64,000 bases of DNA. It comes from Novosphingobium sp. (lineage in GTDB: Bacteria > Pseudomonadota > Alphaproteobacteria > Sphingomonadales > Sphingomonadaceae). Of the stretch, positions 1 to 8,084 are shown piece by piece. The DNA is taken from positions 3,348,001-3,412,000 of the forward strand of contig NZ_JBCNLP010000001.1 of NCBI RefSeq assembly GCF_039595395.1, in the 5' to 3' direction. Position 1 is the stretch's first letter; the number at the start of each line of letters is the position of its first letter. The notes under the pieces were generated by a model. The model was not told the DNA's origin. It ran no database searches and saw only the letters and a list, made by a program, of their open reading frames with translations. A program made the translations under genes and the position numbers.

Positions 1-69
1 CGTGGTGCCCAATGCTGCGGCCCACAGGCCTGCCGCGCTGAGGAATTCGCGTCGGTTCCAGGGGGTCAT
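1..69 (-). CDS. Tat-signal protein, N-terminal fragment cut by the window edge
   Basis: Only the first 23 codons are present. They read MTPWNRREFLSAAGLWAAAL and continue GTT. The twin-arginine RREFL followed by a short hydrophobic stretch is a Tat export signal, so the protein is probably folded and cofactor-loaded before export. Its ATG overlaps the stop of the upstream isomerase gene in an ATGA junction, so the two are co-translated. In related bacteria this position next to a sugar isomerase is often taken by a Tat-exported small subunit (gluconate 2-dehydrogenase subunit 3 type) of a glucoside 3-dehydrogenase, or by a Gfo/Idh/MocA oxidoreductase. The fragment is too short to decide. Confidence 0.7.
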   Translation of the reverse strand, partial: MTPWNRREFLSAAGLWAAALGTT

Positions 70-1121
70 GGCTGAAGTCCCATCAGCTTTTGGTTGAGCG
101 CGCGATCGGCGCCGGATTTGGCGAAATCGTCGAAGGCATGGGGCGTGGTGCGGATGATATGTTGCGCGATAAAGGGCGCGCCTTCTGCCGCGCCATCCTC
201 GGGATGCTTGAGGGCGCATTCCCACTCCAGCACGGCCCAGCCGGCATAGTCATACTGCGCCATCTTGCTGAAGATCTGCGTGAAATCGACCTGCCCATCG
301 CCCAGCGAGCGGAAGCGTCCCGGCCGGTCCACCCAGCTCTGATAGCCGCCATAGACGCCGCTGCGGCCATTGGGGCGCAGCTCGGCATCCTTCACATGGA
401 AGCATTTGATGCGCTCGTGATAGATGTCGATAAAGGCCAGATAATCGAGATGCTGCAGCACGAAATGGCTGGGATCATAGAGAATGTTCGCGCGCGGATG
501 ATTGCCCACGCGGTCGAGGAACATCTCGAAGGTCACGCCATCGTGCAGATCTTCGCCGGGATGCAGTTCGAAGCCGATGTCGACGCCATTGTCCTCATAG
601 ACATCGAGGATCGGCTTCCAGCGGCGGGCCAGCTCATCGAAAGCGTCTTCCACCAGACCGGCGGGACGCTGCGGCCAGGGATAGACATAGGGCCACGCCA
701 GCGCGCCGGAGAAGCTAGCATGGGTGGTCAGTCCCAGACGGCGTGAGGCCACTGCCGCCAGCTTCACCTGCTCGACAGCCCATGCCTGACGCGCCGCGGG
801 ATTGCCGCGCACATGCGGCGCGGCGAAGCCGTCGAATTGAGGATCGAAGGCGGGATGTACCGCCACCAACTGGCCTTGCAGATGGGTCGACAGCTCGGTG
901 ATCTCCAGGCCTTTGTCGGCCAGCATCCCCTTGATGTCGTCGCAATAGGCTTGGCTGTCGGCGGCCTTCTCCAGATCGAACAGGCGCCGGTCAGCCGGGA
1001 TCTGCAGGCCCTTGTAACCCAGACCCGCCGCCCAGTCGGCAAGACCCGACAGCGTGTTGAATGGCGCCGTATCGCCCAGGAATTGTGCCAGGAAGATGCC
1101 CGGCCCCTTGATGGTTCTCAT
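66..1121 (-). CDS. Sugar phosphate isomerase/epimerase-family TIM-barrel protein
   Basis: A 351-residue AP-endonuclease-2/xylose-isomerase-like barrel. Candidate divalent-metal ligands are visible in the usual order: Glu and His in GFELHPGED, Asp and His in LYDPSHF, His in CFHVKDAE and Glu in VLEWECAL. The start at 1121 (MRTIKGPG) is preferred because GGGGAGAG precedes it; an upstream in-frame ATG at 1172 lies inside the operator. No signal peptide is visible, so it is probably cytoplasmic. Members of this family often act on keto-sugars formed by partner oxidoreductases, and the next gene is a Tat-exported protein. The substrate is unknown; a 3-keto-glycoside intermediate is inferred from context. 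The promoter carries a TTATyAGAAy palindrome. Confidence 0.8.
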   Translation of the reverse strand: MRTIKGPGIFLAQFLGDTAPFNTLSGLADWAAGLGYKGLQIPADRRLFDLEKAADSQAYCDDIKGMLADKGLEITELSTHLQGQLVAVHPAFDPQFDGFAAPHVRGNPAARQAWAVEQVKLAAVASRRLGLTTHASFSGALAWPYVYPWPQRPAGLVEDAFDELARRWKPILDVYEDNGVDIGFELHPGEDLHDGVTFEMFLDRVGNHPRANILYDPSHFVLQHLDYLAFIDIYHERIKCFHVKDAELRPNGRSGVYGGYQSWVDRPGRFRSLGDGQVDFTQIFSKMAQYDYAGWAVLEWECALKHPEDGAAEGAPFIAQHIIRTTPHAFDDFAKSGADRALNQKLMGLQP

Positions 1122-1155
1122 GTCTCTCCCCGCTTCATGCGATTCTTCGCGAAGC

Positions 1156-1181
1156 ATTATCAGAACTTTCATTCTAATAAT
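1156..1181. promoter_or_regulatory. TetR-type operator, site 1 (upstream of the isomerase)
   Basis: Near-perfect inverted repeat: ATTATCAGAAC and ATTCTAATAAT separated by TTTC. On the minus strand a TTGACT hexamer at 1204-1199 is followed after 17 nt by ATTATT, so the palindrome would cover the -10 box of the promoter for the gene starting at 1121. The same half-site recurs at three other promoters in this window. Confidence 0.7.
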
Positions 1182-1236
1182 GGCGTAAATGAGAGGAGAG
1201 TCAATCGGCCAAATCAGGCGCCGTCGCCCGCAGGCT

Positions 1237-1896
1237 TCACATCAGCGCATCGCTCATCAAAAAGGCGGCGATCATCTGCGCAAGATCCTTTTTCAGCACC
1301 AGCCAGTCGCCTTCCCAGGCCGAGGTGCTGATGGTGCCGAAGCCCAGATAACGCGCAATCGCGGCATAAAGGATGCGGAAGGTGCTATCGACCGCGCGCT
1401 CCGGGTCCTTCACCTTCATCTCGCCGCGATGGTCCAGCAGCGCCTCCTTGATGGCATTGGCCGTGCCCATATAGGAGGCCTTGCCCACCGAGGCGACCAG
1501 CGCATCGGTCGAGGCCCGCGCCATCAGTGGCCGCATCTGCGGACCAAATTCGCGCAAGGTCTCCGCCAGCGTCTCGACCAGCGCCACCACCAGCGAGGGC
1601 AGCGCGGCATGCCCGGCCCGTGCCTGCCCGATCCGCGCGAACATCGCGGTGTCCAACTGCTCCAGCACGCGCAGTTGCACGGCATGCAGCAAGGCATCCT
1701 TGCTCTCGAAACGGTTGTAGATCGAACCGATCGAGACCTTGCCCTTCTTGCTCACCTCCAGCAGCGTGAACTCATCGTTCCCACGCTCGATCAGCAGAGC
1801 CTCGGCGGCGGCGAGCATCCGTTCGTAGGAAGCCTTGCTGCGCCCTTGAACAGGAGCGCGCAGGGCGGTGGCAAGGCCAACATCGTCTTTTGTCAT
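1237..1896 (-). CDS. TetR/AcrR-family transcriptional regulator
   Basis: 219 residues. The N-terminal helix-turn-helix has the TetR signature: SKASYERMLAAAEALLIERG, then FTLLEVSKKGKVSIGSIYNRFESKD shortened here to its recognition helix VSIGSIYNRFESKD, at about residues 20-68. The C-terminal domain (about 80-219) should bind the ligand; it resembles no specific subfamily I can name. It lies between two promoters that share a TTATyAGAAy palindrome (1156-1181 and 2100-2125), and is the only TetR-type gene in the island, so it is the likely owner of those sites and a repressor released by an aromatic or glycoside ligand. That link is inferred. Confidence 0.88.
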   Translation of the reverse strand: MTKDDVGLATALRAPVQGRSKASYERMLAAAEALLIERGNDEFTLLEVSKKGKVSIGSIYNRFESKDALLHAVQLRVLEQLDTAMFARIGQARAGHAALPSLVVALVETLAETLREFGPQMRPLMARASTDALVASVGKASYMGTANAIKEALLDHRGEMKVKDPERAVDSTFRILYAAIARYLGFGTISTSAWEGDWLVLKKDLAQMIAAFLMSDALM

Positions 1897-2292
1897 ACCG
1901 CTTTGTCGGCAAATGACAGCGGCGCGTCAACCGGGACTCGACAAACACGAATCACAATTCTACTTTTATGTTGATTTCGGACGGCACCGCAGCCTGCCAA
2001 TCGGCGTACCACGCCTGTTCATATTGCGCAGCAGCGGCACCCAGAACCTCCCCATCCCCGCGAAAAACCAAGCGAAAAAATCGGGGTTGCACGGTCCCAC
2101 AAATTAGAATAGTAATTCTGATAACGCGTCGTGATCGTCACGGACAATCGATCGGGAGAGACACAGCAAACAGCGCCGGCACCCGCCGGTCCGCCTTCAT
2201 CGGCGCCTTTTGCCCAACCGTGACCGTCCGAAGCGCCGCCCGGCGCATCACGACACCACCCTTTTCACAGCTTCAACCCCATGAGGACTACC
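1897..2292. promoter_or_regulatory. Divergent intergenic region between tetR and the LLM operon
   Basis: 396 bases without a convincing gene. It is less GC-rich near 1950-1980 and 2060-2125. A TTGCAC hexamer at 2087-2092 and TAGTAA at 2110-2115, 17 nt apart, form a plausible promoter for the plus-strand operon, overlapped by operator site 2. The remainder up to 2292 would be an unusually long 5' leader of about 170 nt; I see no recognisable riboswitch in it. Confidence 0.5.
2100..2125. promoter_or_regulatory. TetR-type operator, site 2 (upstream of the LLM operon)
   Basis: Inverted repeat AATTAGAAT and ATTCTGATAAC separated by AGTA. The right half reads GTTATCAGAAT on the other strand, matching the halves of site 1. 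It overlaps the predicted -10 box at 2110-2115. Confidence 0.68.
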
Positions 2293-3390
2293 ATGCGCTT
2301 TTCGGTCTTTCTGAATGCCCGTTCGATGTCGCCGCAGGAGGATCGCGGGCTGATCCAGGATCTGACAGCCCATGCCACCAGCGCCGCCGCGCAGGGCTTC
2401 GACGCGATCTTCATGCCCGACCACCACTTCAACGGCTATATGCCCGTGGCCTCGGACAGCTTCATGTTCGCCTCCTATCTGGCCGCAAAGCTGCCGCAGA
2501 TGCATTTCGGCTTTTCGGTGGTCTCGGTGCCGCTGCATCACCCGATCCGCTTTGTGGAGCGCATCAACATCCTCGACCAGCTCACCGACGGCAAGCTGCT
2601 GGTGGGCGTGGGCAGCGGCACCACGCCTGAGGAAATGATCGGTTTCGGCGTCGATTACCGCGATGCGGGCGCCGTCTCGGACCGCAACCTCGAACTGGCC
2701 GAGCAGCTCTGGGCCAAGGCGATGGAAGACCCCGCGATCGACTTCGAAAACGGGCCGCACAAGGGCCGCGTGCTGCAGCGCATCGCCCCCGCGCCCTACT
2801 CCAAGGGCCACGCCCGCCTGATGCCCGTCGCCATGAAGGAAGCGAGCAGCCGCCGCGCCGCCGCCAATGGCTGGCCCGCCTTTATCCCCGCCTTCACGCC
2901 CCCCAAGATCGGCGGCACCGAGCCTTTCACCCATGTGAAAAAGTGGTTCGACATCTACAAGGGCTTCCTGATGGAGGCCGGCCACAGCGATGAAATTGTG
3001 CGCAGCGCGCTCGACTGGACGACGCACACCTATCAGGTCGTGCATATCGCCGAAACCGACGAACAGGCCCGCGAGGAACTGGAGGTCATCCTGCGCTCCT
3101 ATCAGGACGCGGTGGAGCGCGAGGCCGAGTTCAACAATCGCGCCGAGGCCGACAGCGCCAACAAGAAGACCGACCGCACCCCCAATGCGCTGACCGACGA
3201 CTGGATCGGCACCTGGTGCCTCTATGGCTCGCCCGAGACGGTGATCGAGCACCTGAAGCCCTATCAGGAGCTGGGCATCGGCAACATTCTGTGCGGCACC
3301 ACCACCGGTCCGCTGACGCAGCAGCGCCTGGCCTATGGTGAACAGACGCTGCGCCTGCTCTCGCAGCATGTCATGCCGGCGTTCAAGTAA
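2293..3390 (+). CDS. LLM-class flavin-dependent monooxygenase
   Basis: About 365 residues of the bacterial luciferase-like superfamily. It starts MRFSVFLNARSM and has the typical FMPDHHFNGYM segment and the LTDGKLLVGVGSGTTPEEM stretch seen in F420- or FMNH2-dependent members. An ATG at 2281 is also possible, but AGGA six bases before 2293 favours the inner start. The next gene is an NADPH-FMN reductase beginning in a TAATG junction, so this is probably a two-component FMNH2 monooxygenase fed by that partner. The substrate is unknown; the aromatic/glycoside setting suggests a plant phenolic or terpenoid. No signal peptide. Confidence 0.85.
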   Translation: MRFSVFLNARSMSPQEDRGLIQDLTAHATSAAAQGFDAIFMPDHHFNGYMPVASDSFMFASYLAAKLPQMHFGFSVVSVPLHHPIRFVERINILDQLTDGKLLVGVGSGTTPEEMIGFGVDYRDAGAVSDRNLELAEQLWAKAMEDPAIDFENGPHKGRVLQRIAPAPYSKGHARLMPVAMKEASSRRAAANGWPAFIPAFTPPKIGGTEPFTHVKKWFDIYKGFLMEAGHSDEIVRSALDWTTHTYQVVHIAETDEQAREELEVILRSYQDAVEREAEFNNRAEADSANKKTDRTPNALTDDWIGTWCLYGSPETVIEHLKPYQELGIGNILCGTTTGPLTQQRLAYGEQTLRLLSQHVMPAFK

Positions 3391-3959
3391 TGGCGCGCAA
3401 GATCGTCGGGTTGGGCGGAACCTTCCGCCTGGGCTCCTCCAGCGAGCGGCTGGTGCGCAGCGTGCTGTCCGCCTGCGAAGCGCTGGGCGCCGAAACGCAT
3501 ATGTTCGACGGGCCAGCCTTGGCCGCCCTGCCCCATTTCAACCCCGAAAGCCCGCAGCGCACCCCGGAACAGATCGCTCTGGTCAACGCCGTGCGACAGG
3601 CCGATGCTCTGGTAATCGGCACGCCCGGTTACCATGGCGGCCTCTCGGGTCTGGTGAAGAACGCGATCGACCTGCTGGAAGACACGCGCACCGACGCCCG
3701 CGTCTATTGGGACGGCATGCCGGTGGGGCTGATCGTCTCGGCGGCGGGTTGGCAGGCGGGCGGGGTCACGCTGGGCGCGCTGCGCGGCATCGTGCATGCC
3801 ATGCGCGGCTGGCCGACGCCGGTGGGGCTGGCCATCAACTCCATCGAGCAGAAGCCTTTCGGCCCCGATGGCGCGCTGGTGGATGACGGCATCGCCGCTC
3901 AGGTCACGCTGATGGCCCGCCAGATCATGAGCTTCTCTCTGGAGAACATCCCCGCATGA
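3390..3959 (+). CDS. NADPH-dependent FMN reductase family protein
   Basis: 189 residues of flavodoxin-like fold. The phosphate-binding loop GGTFRLGSSSERLVRS near residue 9 and the GTPGYHGGLSGLVKNAIDL segment near residue 75 are typical of NAD(P)H:FMN reductases. The ATG overlaps the upstream stop by one base and the 3' end overlaps the GH3 gene by four, so the three genes are translationally coupled. The likely role is to supply FMNH2 to the LLM monooxygenase. Confidence 0.85.
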   Translation: MARKIVGLGGTFRLGSSSERLVRSVLSACEALGAETHMFDGPALAALPHFNPESPQRTPEQIALVNAVRQADALVIGTPGYHGGLSGLVKNAIDLLEDTRTDARVYWDGMPVGLIVSAAGWQAGGVTLGALRGIVHAMRGWPTPVGLAINSIEQKPFGPDGALVDDGIAAQVTLMARQIMSFSLENIPA

Positions 3960-6280
3960 CGCTTCCTCTCGCAGATCAGGCCCGCCTCACCGCCGGGGCC
4001 AGCATGTGGACCACGGCCGCCGTGCCCGAAGCCGGCATCCCCTCCCTCACCCTCAGCGACGGCCCGATGGGCATTGCCAGCGGGCGGGTGGATGAGCGCG
4101 ATGTCGCCCTGCTCAGCCCCTGCGCCACCTTGCTGGGCGCCAGCTTCGATGTCGATCTGGCGCGGCGCGTCGGTTCGCTGGTCGGCGGGGAAGCGGTGGC
4201 GCGCGGCGTGGACATGGTGCTGGCCCCCAATGTCAATCTGGCGCGCAGCCCGCTGGCCGGGCGCGCTTTCGAATATTTCTCGGAAGACCCGCTGCTGGCG
4301 GGCGTGCTGGGCGCGGCATGGGTGCAGGGGCTGCAGAGCACCGGCACCGGCGCCTGCCCCAAACATCTGGTCTGCAACGACAGCGAGACCGACCGCGACC
4401 ATATGAACGCCGTGGTCGACGAACGCACCTTGCGCGAAGTCTATCTGCTGCCTTTCGAACTCTGCGCGGCGGCGGGCGCCGGGGCGATGCTGACCGCCTA
4501 CAACCGCGTCAACGGCACCTATTGCGCCGAACACGGCCAGATCACCACCATCGTCAAGCAGGAATGGGGCTTTGATGGCCCGCTGATCAGCGACTGGTTC
4601 GGCACGCATGACACGCTGGGCAGCCTGAAGGGCGGGCTCGATCTGGAAATGCCCGGCCCGGCGCGCTTTATGGGCGCCCATACGCTGGCAGCGGTGGAAG
4701 CAGGCGACGCCACGGCCGAACGCCTTGCCGATGCCGCGCAGCGCGTGGCCCATGCCGCACGCCGCTTTGGCGCGCAGAAAACCTTGCCCAGGCTCGACAC
4801 CGAAACGGTGTTGGTCGAGGCCGCCGCCGCCGGCATGGTGCTGCTGAAGAACGAGGGCAAGCTGCTGCCCCTCGCCCCCGGCGGCAAGATCGCGCTGATC
4901 GGGCCCAATGCCGCCAACCCCTGCTATCAGGGCGGCACCTTTGCCAAGATCGCGCTGTCGCCCGATGCCATCCGCCCGCTCGAAGCCTTGCGCGCGGCCT
5001 GTCCGGGGCTGGTCTATGAGCCCGGCGTCGATCCGCAGCCCCGCCTGCCCGCCATGCCGGTCAGCCCGATCTCGGGCGATGCGGCACGCGGCATGACGGT
5101 CGACTATTTCGCCAGCTCCGACATGAGCCAGCCGCCGATCAGCAGCGAAACGCGCGACACCAATTCGCTGGTGTGGTTCGTGGGCGTCCATGATCAGGGC
5201 GTGTTCGACGCCCCCGCCGCCATCCGCGCCAGCGGCTGGTTCACGCCTGAAACCACCGGCGAACATCGCTTCTACGCGGGCGCCACCGGCATGGTGCGCC
5301 TCTGCGTCGATGGCGAGACGCTGATCGACAAGCGCGAGAAGATGGCCGCCCGCGACGTGATGGGCAGCCTGAAGCGCGGCGACGCCGAAAGCGCGACGCT
5401 GCATCTGGAGGCCGGGGTCAAGGCGCTGGTCGAGGTGGAGTTCCACTATGACGGCGCCCGCGTCCATGGTCTGTGGTACGGCGTGCGCGGTCCCGATAGC
5501 GCTCAGGCGATGCTGGAGCGCGCGGTGCAGGCTGCCCGCGAGGCCGACACCGTGATCCTGATGGTGGGCGAAACCTCGGACTCCAGCGTGGAGAGCAAGG
5601 ATCGCCCCGACACGCGCCTCCCCGAGGACCAAATCCGCCTGATCGAGGCCGTCTGCGCGGCCAATCCGCGCACGGCGATCGTAGCCAATATCGGCCATGC
5701 CTTTGACGCGACATGGGGTGCTCAGGCGGCCGCGCTGATGCTGGCGTGGTATCCGGGCGAAGGCTTTGGCCCGGCACTGGCCGATGTGCTGACCGGCGCG
5801 CGCGAACCGGGCGGGCGCCTGCCCGTGACGCTGGCCCGCGCGGAGCAGGATTACCCGGCGCTGGGCCTGACGCCCGATGGGCAAGGCAATCTGCCCTACA
5901 GCGAAGGCATCGCCATCGGCTATCGCGGTCTGGCGGCCAGGGGTGTGGAGGCGCTTTACGCCTTTGGCGAGGGGCAAGGCTACACCAGCTTCGACTGGCT
6001 GTCGGCAACGCCTGCGCAGGGCGGCATCACCGTCCGCCTGCGCAACAAGGGCACTCGCCCCGGCAGCGAGGTGGTGCAGCTCTATCGCCAGCAGCCCGCG
6101 TTGGCGCTGATCGGCTTTGCCAAGGCCCATCTGGAGCCGGGCGAGGAAGCGGATCTCTTCGTCCCCATCGAACCGCGCATGCTGCGCATCTGGAACGGCG
6201 GCTGGCAGCAACTGCCCGGTGGCCTGCCCGTCGATGTGGCGCGCAGCAGCCGCGACACGGTGTTCACCGTCACGCTGTAA
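3956..6280 (+). CDS. Glycoside hydrolase family 3 beta-glucosidase with PA14 insert
   Basis: 774 residues. The GH3 barrel is at about 1-270 (PSLTLSDGPMGIA near residue 26; nucleophile Asp213 in LISDWFGTHD). The second alpha/beta domain is interrupted by a PA14 carbohydrate-binding insert at about 375-515, and a fibronectin-III-like C-terminal domain ends the protein. No signal peptide is visible, so it should act on imported glycosides in the cytoplasm. GH3 enzymes with a PA14 insert include many that cleave glucosides of bulky plant aglycones. It is the last gene of the LLM/FMN-reductase operon and is followed at once by a strong terminator. The exact substrate is unknown. Confidence 0.92.
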   Translation: MTLPLADQARLTAGASMWTTAAVPEAGIPSLTLSDGPMGIASGRVDERDVALLSPCATLLGASFDVDLARRVGSLVGGEAVARGVDMVLAPNVNLARSPLAGRAFEYFSEDPLLAGVLGAAWVQGLQSTGTGACPKHLVCNDSETDRDHMNAVVDERTLREVYLLPFELCAAAGAGAMLTAYNRVNGTYCAEHGQITTIVKQEWGFDGPLISDWFGTHDTLGSLKGGLDLEMPGPARFMGAHTLAAVEAGDATAERLADAAQRVAHAARRFGAQKTLPRLDTETVLVEAAAAGMVLLKNEGKLLPLAPGGKIALIGPNAANPCYQGGTFAKIALSPDAIRPLEALRAACPGLVYEPGVDPQPRLPAMPVSPISGDAARGMTVDYFASSDMSQPPISSETRDTNSLVWFVGVHDQGVFDAPAAIRASGWFTPETTGEHRFYAGATGMVRLCVDGETLIDKREKMAARDVMGSLKRGDAESATLHLEAGVKALVEVEFHYDGARVHGLWYGVRGPDSAQAMLERAVQAAREADTVILMVGETSDSSVESKDRPDTRLPEDQIRLIEAVCAANPRTAIVANIGHAFDATWGAQAAALMLAWYPGEGFGPALADVLTGAREPGGRLPVTLARAEQDYPALGLTPDGQGNLPYSEGIAIGYRGLAARGVEALYAFGEGQGYTSFDWLSATPAQGGITVRLRNKGTRPGSEVVQLYRQQPALALIGFAKAHLEPGEEADLFVPIEPRMLRIWNGGWQQLPGGLPVDVARSSRDTVFTVTL

Positions 6281-6284
6281 AACA

Positions 6285-6315
6285 AAAGGGCGGTTGATTA
6301 GATCAACCGCCCTTT
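6285..6315. terminator. Bidirectional Rho-independent terminator
   Basis: A 14-bp perfect stem (AAAGGGCGGTTGAT with its complement) closes a 3-nt loop and is followed by CTTTTT on the plus strand and an A-rich stretch on the left. It can stop both the GH3 operon (+) and the ring-cleavage operon (-), which converge here. Confidence 0.92.
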
Positions 6316-6339
6316 CTTTTTGCGTAGCATTGATGTCGA

Positions 6340-7299
6340 TCAGCCGGTGACCGCCACCCTTTGCCCAATCGCGCCAAAGGGCGATCCACCCGGCGCCAGA
6401 GCCTGCATCGCCACATGATCGCCATGGTGCAGGAAAGGCGTGGCAGGAGCCCCACCCGCGATCATCTCGATGGCGCGGCGTTCCGACAGGCAGCACGAAC
6501 CCACCGTGGCGTAATCGGCATTCGACACCGTGCCCGAGCCGATCACCGTGCCTGCCACCAGATCGCGGCTGCGCGCGGCATGGGCGACCAGTTCGTGGAA
6601 ACCAAACTGCATCTCGCGCCCGTGAGGATGGCCGAACCATTCACCATTGAGCGTCACCTCCAGCGGCAGATGGACGCGGCCATTCTGCCAGGCTTCACCC
6701 AGCGCATCGGGCGTAACGGCAAAAGGCGCCACCGAGCAGGCAGGCTTGGCCTGAACCCAGCCGAAGCCGGTCTTCATCTCGATGGGAGCGATGGCGCGCA
6801 GCGACCAGTCGTTGATCAGCACCACCAGCTTGATGTGCTGGAGAGCCTGTTCCGCCGTGGTGCCCATCGGCACGGCATCGACGATCACGCCGAACTCACC
6901 CTCGAAATCGATGCCGTCGGCCTCGCTGGGCAAGGGCACATCGGCATGGCCGGACAGAAAACGGTCCGACAGGCCCTGATACATCAAGGGGCGGTCGGTC
7001 TCGATGGGGGGCAGGTTGAAGGCCTTCTGCATCAGCGCGCCATGCTGCGGGAAGGCCGAGCCATCCAACCATTGCCATGAGCGCGGCAGAGGCGCCAGCA
7101 GGCGGCTGTGATCCAGCGTTCCGCCCGCGCCCTGCTCCACCAGAGCTGACATGCGGCGCAGCATGGGCTCCGCAGCATCCCAGTTCTCGATGGCCGCAAG
7201 CATGGTGAGGCCCGGCGCGCTCAGATAGCTTTCGCCATCGCGTGAGACCACCACCAGTTCCCCATCCGCCTTGCCGTTTTTCAGCGTGGCAAGGCGCAT
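6340..7299 (-). CDS. Fumarylacetoacetate hydrolase (FAH) family protein
   Basis: 319 residues, with a small N-terminal domain and an FAH fold from about residue 100. Metal-ligand motifs are visible: Glu in DFEGEFGVIVD and Asp in LINDWSLR, plus GSGTVSNAD near the C-terminus. It is the last gene of the minus-strand operon; its ATG overlaps the stop of the cyclase-family gene (TGATG). Family members hydrolyse acylpyruvates or isomerise/decarboxylate/hydrate products of extradiol ring cleavage. Here the likely role is lower-pathway processing of the cleaved aromatic ring. Confidence 0.88.
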   Translation of the reverse strand: MRLATLKNGKADGELVVVSRDGESYLSAPGLTMLAAIENWDAAEPMLRRMSALVEQGAGGTLDHSRLLAPLPRSWQWLDGSAFPQHGALMQKAFNLPPIETDRPLMYQGLSDRFLSGHADVPLPSEADGIDFEGEFGVIVDAVPMGTTAEQALQHIKLVVLINDWSLRAIAPIEMKTGFGWVQAKPACSVAPFAVTPDALGEAWQNGRVHLPLEVTLNGEWFGHPHGREMQFGFHELVAHAARSRDLVAGTVIGSGTVSNADYATVGSCCLSERRAIEMIAGGAPATPFLHHGDHVAMQALAPGGSPFGAIGQRVAVTG

Positions 7300-8084
7300 C
7301 AACCGGCATCCTCGATGATCGCGACGGCGCGCGTCCAGCCAGCCGAGGCGCCCTTGATCTTGTACGGGAAGCAGGAGACCGTGAAGCCGTGCGAGGGCAG
7401 CGCCTCAAGGTTGTGCAGCTTTTCCAGATGGCAGTAGCCGATGTCGCGTCCGGCCTTGTGGCCTTCCCAGATCAGCGAGGTATCGCCGGTTTCCTTCACC
7501 TTTTCCGCCGTATAGCTGAACGGCGCGTCCCAGCTCCAGGCGTCGGTGCCGGTCACCTTGACCCCGCGCGAGGTGAGGTAAATCGTCGCCTCATAGCCCA
7601 TGCCGCAGCCGACATTGACGAAATCGGGACGGCCCAATGCCCCGCCCGCCGCCGTGTTGACCAATACGATATCGAGCGGCTGAAGTTCGTGACCGATGCG
7701 CTTCAACTCATCTTCCACATCCTGCGCGGTGACGACATAGCCATCGGGGAAGTGGCGAAAATCCAGCTTCACGCCATTCTGGAAGCACCATTCCAGCGGC
7801 ACCTCATCGATGGTGATGGCGCGCTTACCGCCATCCATGGTGGGGTGGAAGTGGTAAGGCGCGTCGAGATGCGTGCCATTATGCGTCGTCAGCTTCACCC
7901 ATTCGGCGGCGGCGAAACCGGCGCCATCGGGGGTGTCTTTCTGCTCCACGCCGGGGAAGAAATGGCCCAGTTCGGCCACCGTCTCGCTGTGGGTCTGATA
8001 GGTGATCTCGGGGCGCATGAAGGGCGGGTCGGAGACCACCTCGTTGCACAGGGTGATCGACAGGTCGATAAAGCGGCGGGTCAT
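7299..8084 (-). CDS. Cyclase-family (kynurenine-formamidase-like) metal hydrolase
   Basis: 261 residues of the PF04199 cyclase family. The signature HNGTHLDAPYHF at about residue 68 supplies the metal-binding His and Asp residues. Kynurenine formamidases, isatin hydrolases and lactone-type hydrolases share this fold. The stop overlaps the downstream FAH gene, and the start overlaps the hydrolase gene upstream (ATGA). Its place between a C-C hydrolase-like protein and an FAH protein suggests it opens or closes a lactone or ester intermediate of ring cleavage. No signal peptide. Confidence 0.85.
   Translation of the reverse strand: MTRRFIDLSITLCNEVVSDPPFMRPEITYQTHSETVAELGHFFPGVEQKDTPDGAGFAAAEWVKLTTHNGTHLDAPYHFHPTMDGGKRAITIDEVPLEWCFQNGVKLDFRHFPDGYVVTAQDVEDELKRIGHELQPLDIVLVNTAAGGALGRPDFVNVGCGMGYEATIYLTSRGVKVTGTDAWSWDAPFSYTAEKVKETGDTSLIWEGHKAGRDIGYCHLEKLHNLEALPSHGFTVSCFPYKIKGASAGWTRAVAIIEDAG

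Noticed and set aside
1940..1980. Fifth TetR-type palindrome near CACAATTCTAC
   Set aside because: ATTCT is present but there is no matching AGAAT half at the 4-base spacing.
3899..6640. 913-codon minus-strand open frame opposite the GH3 gene
   Set aside because: It is antisense to a clear GH3 enzyme, is rich in Ala/Gly/His/Arg low-complexity sequence and has no recognisable domain. Long empty antisense frames are normal at this GC content.
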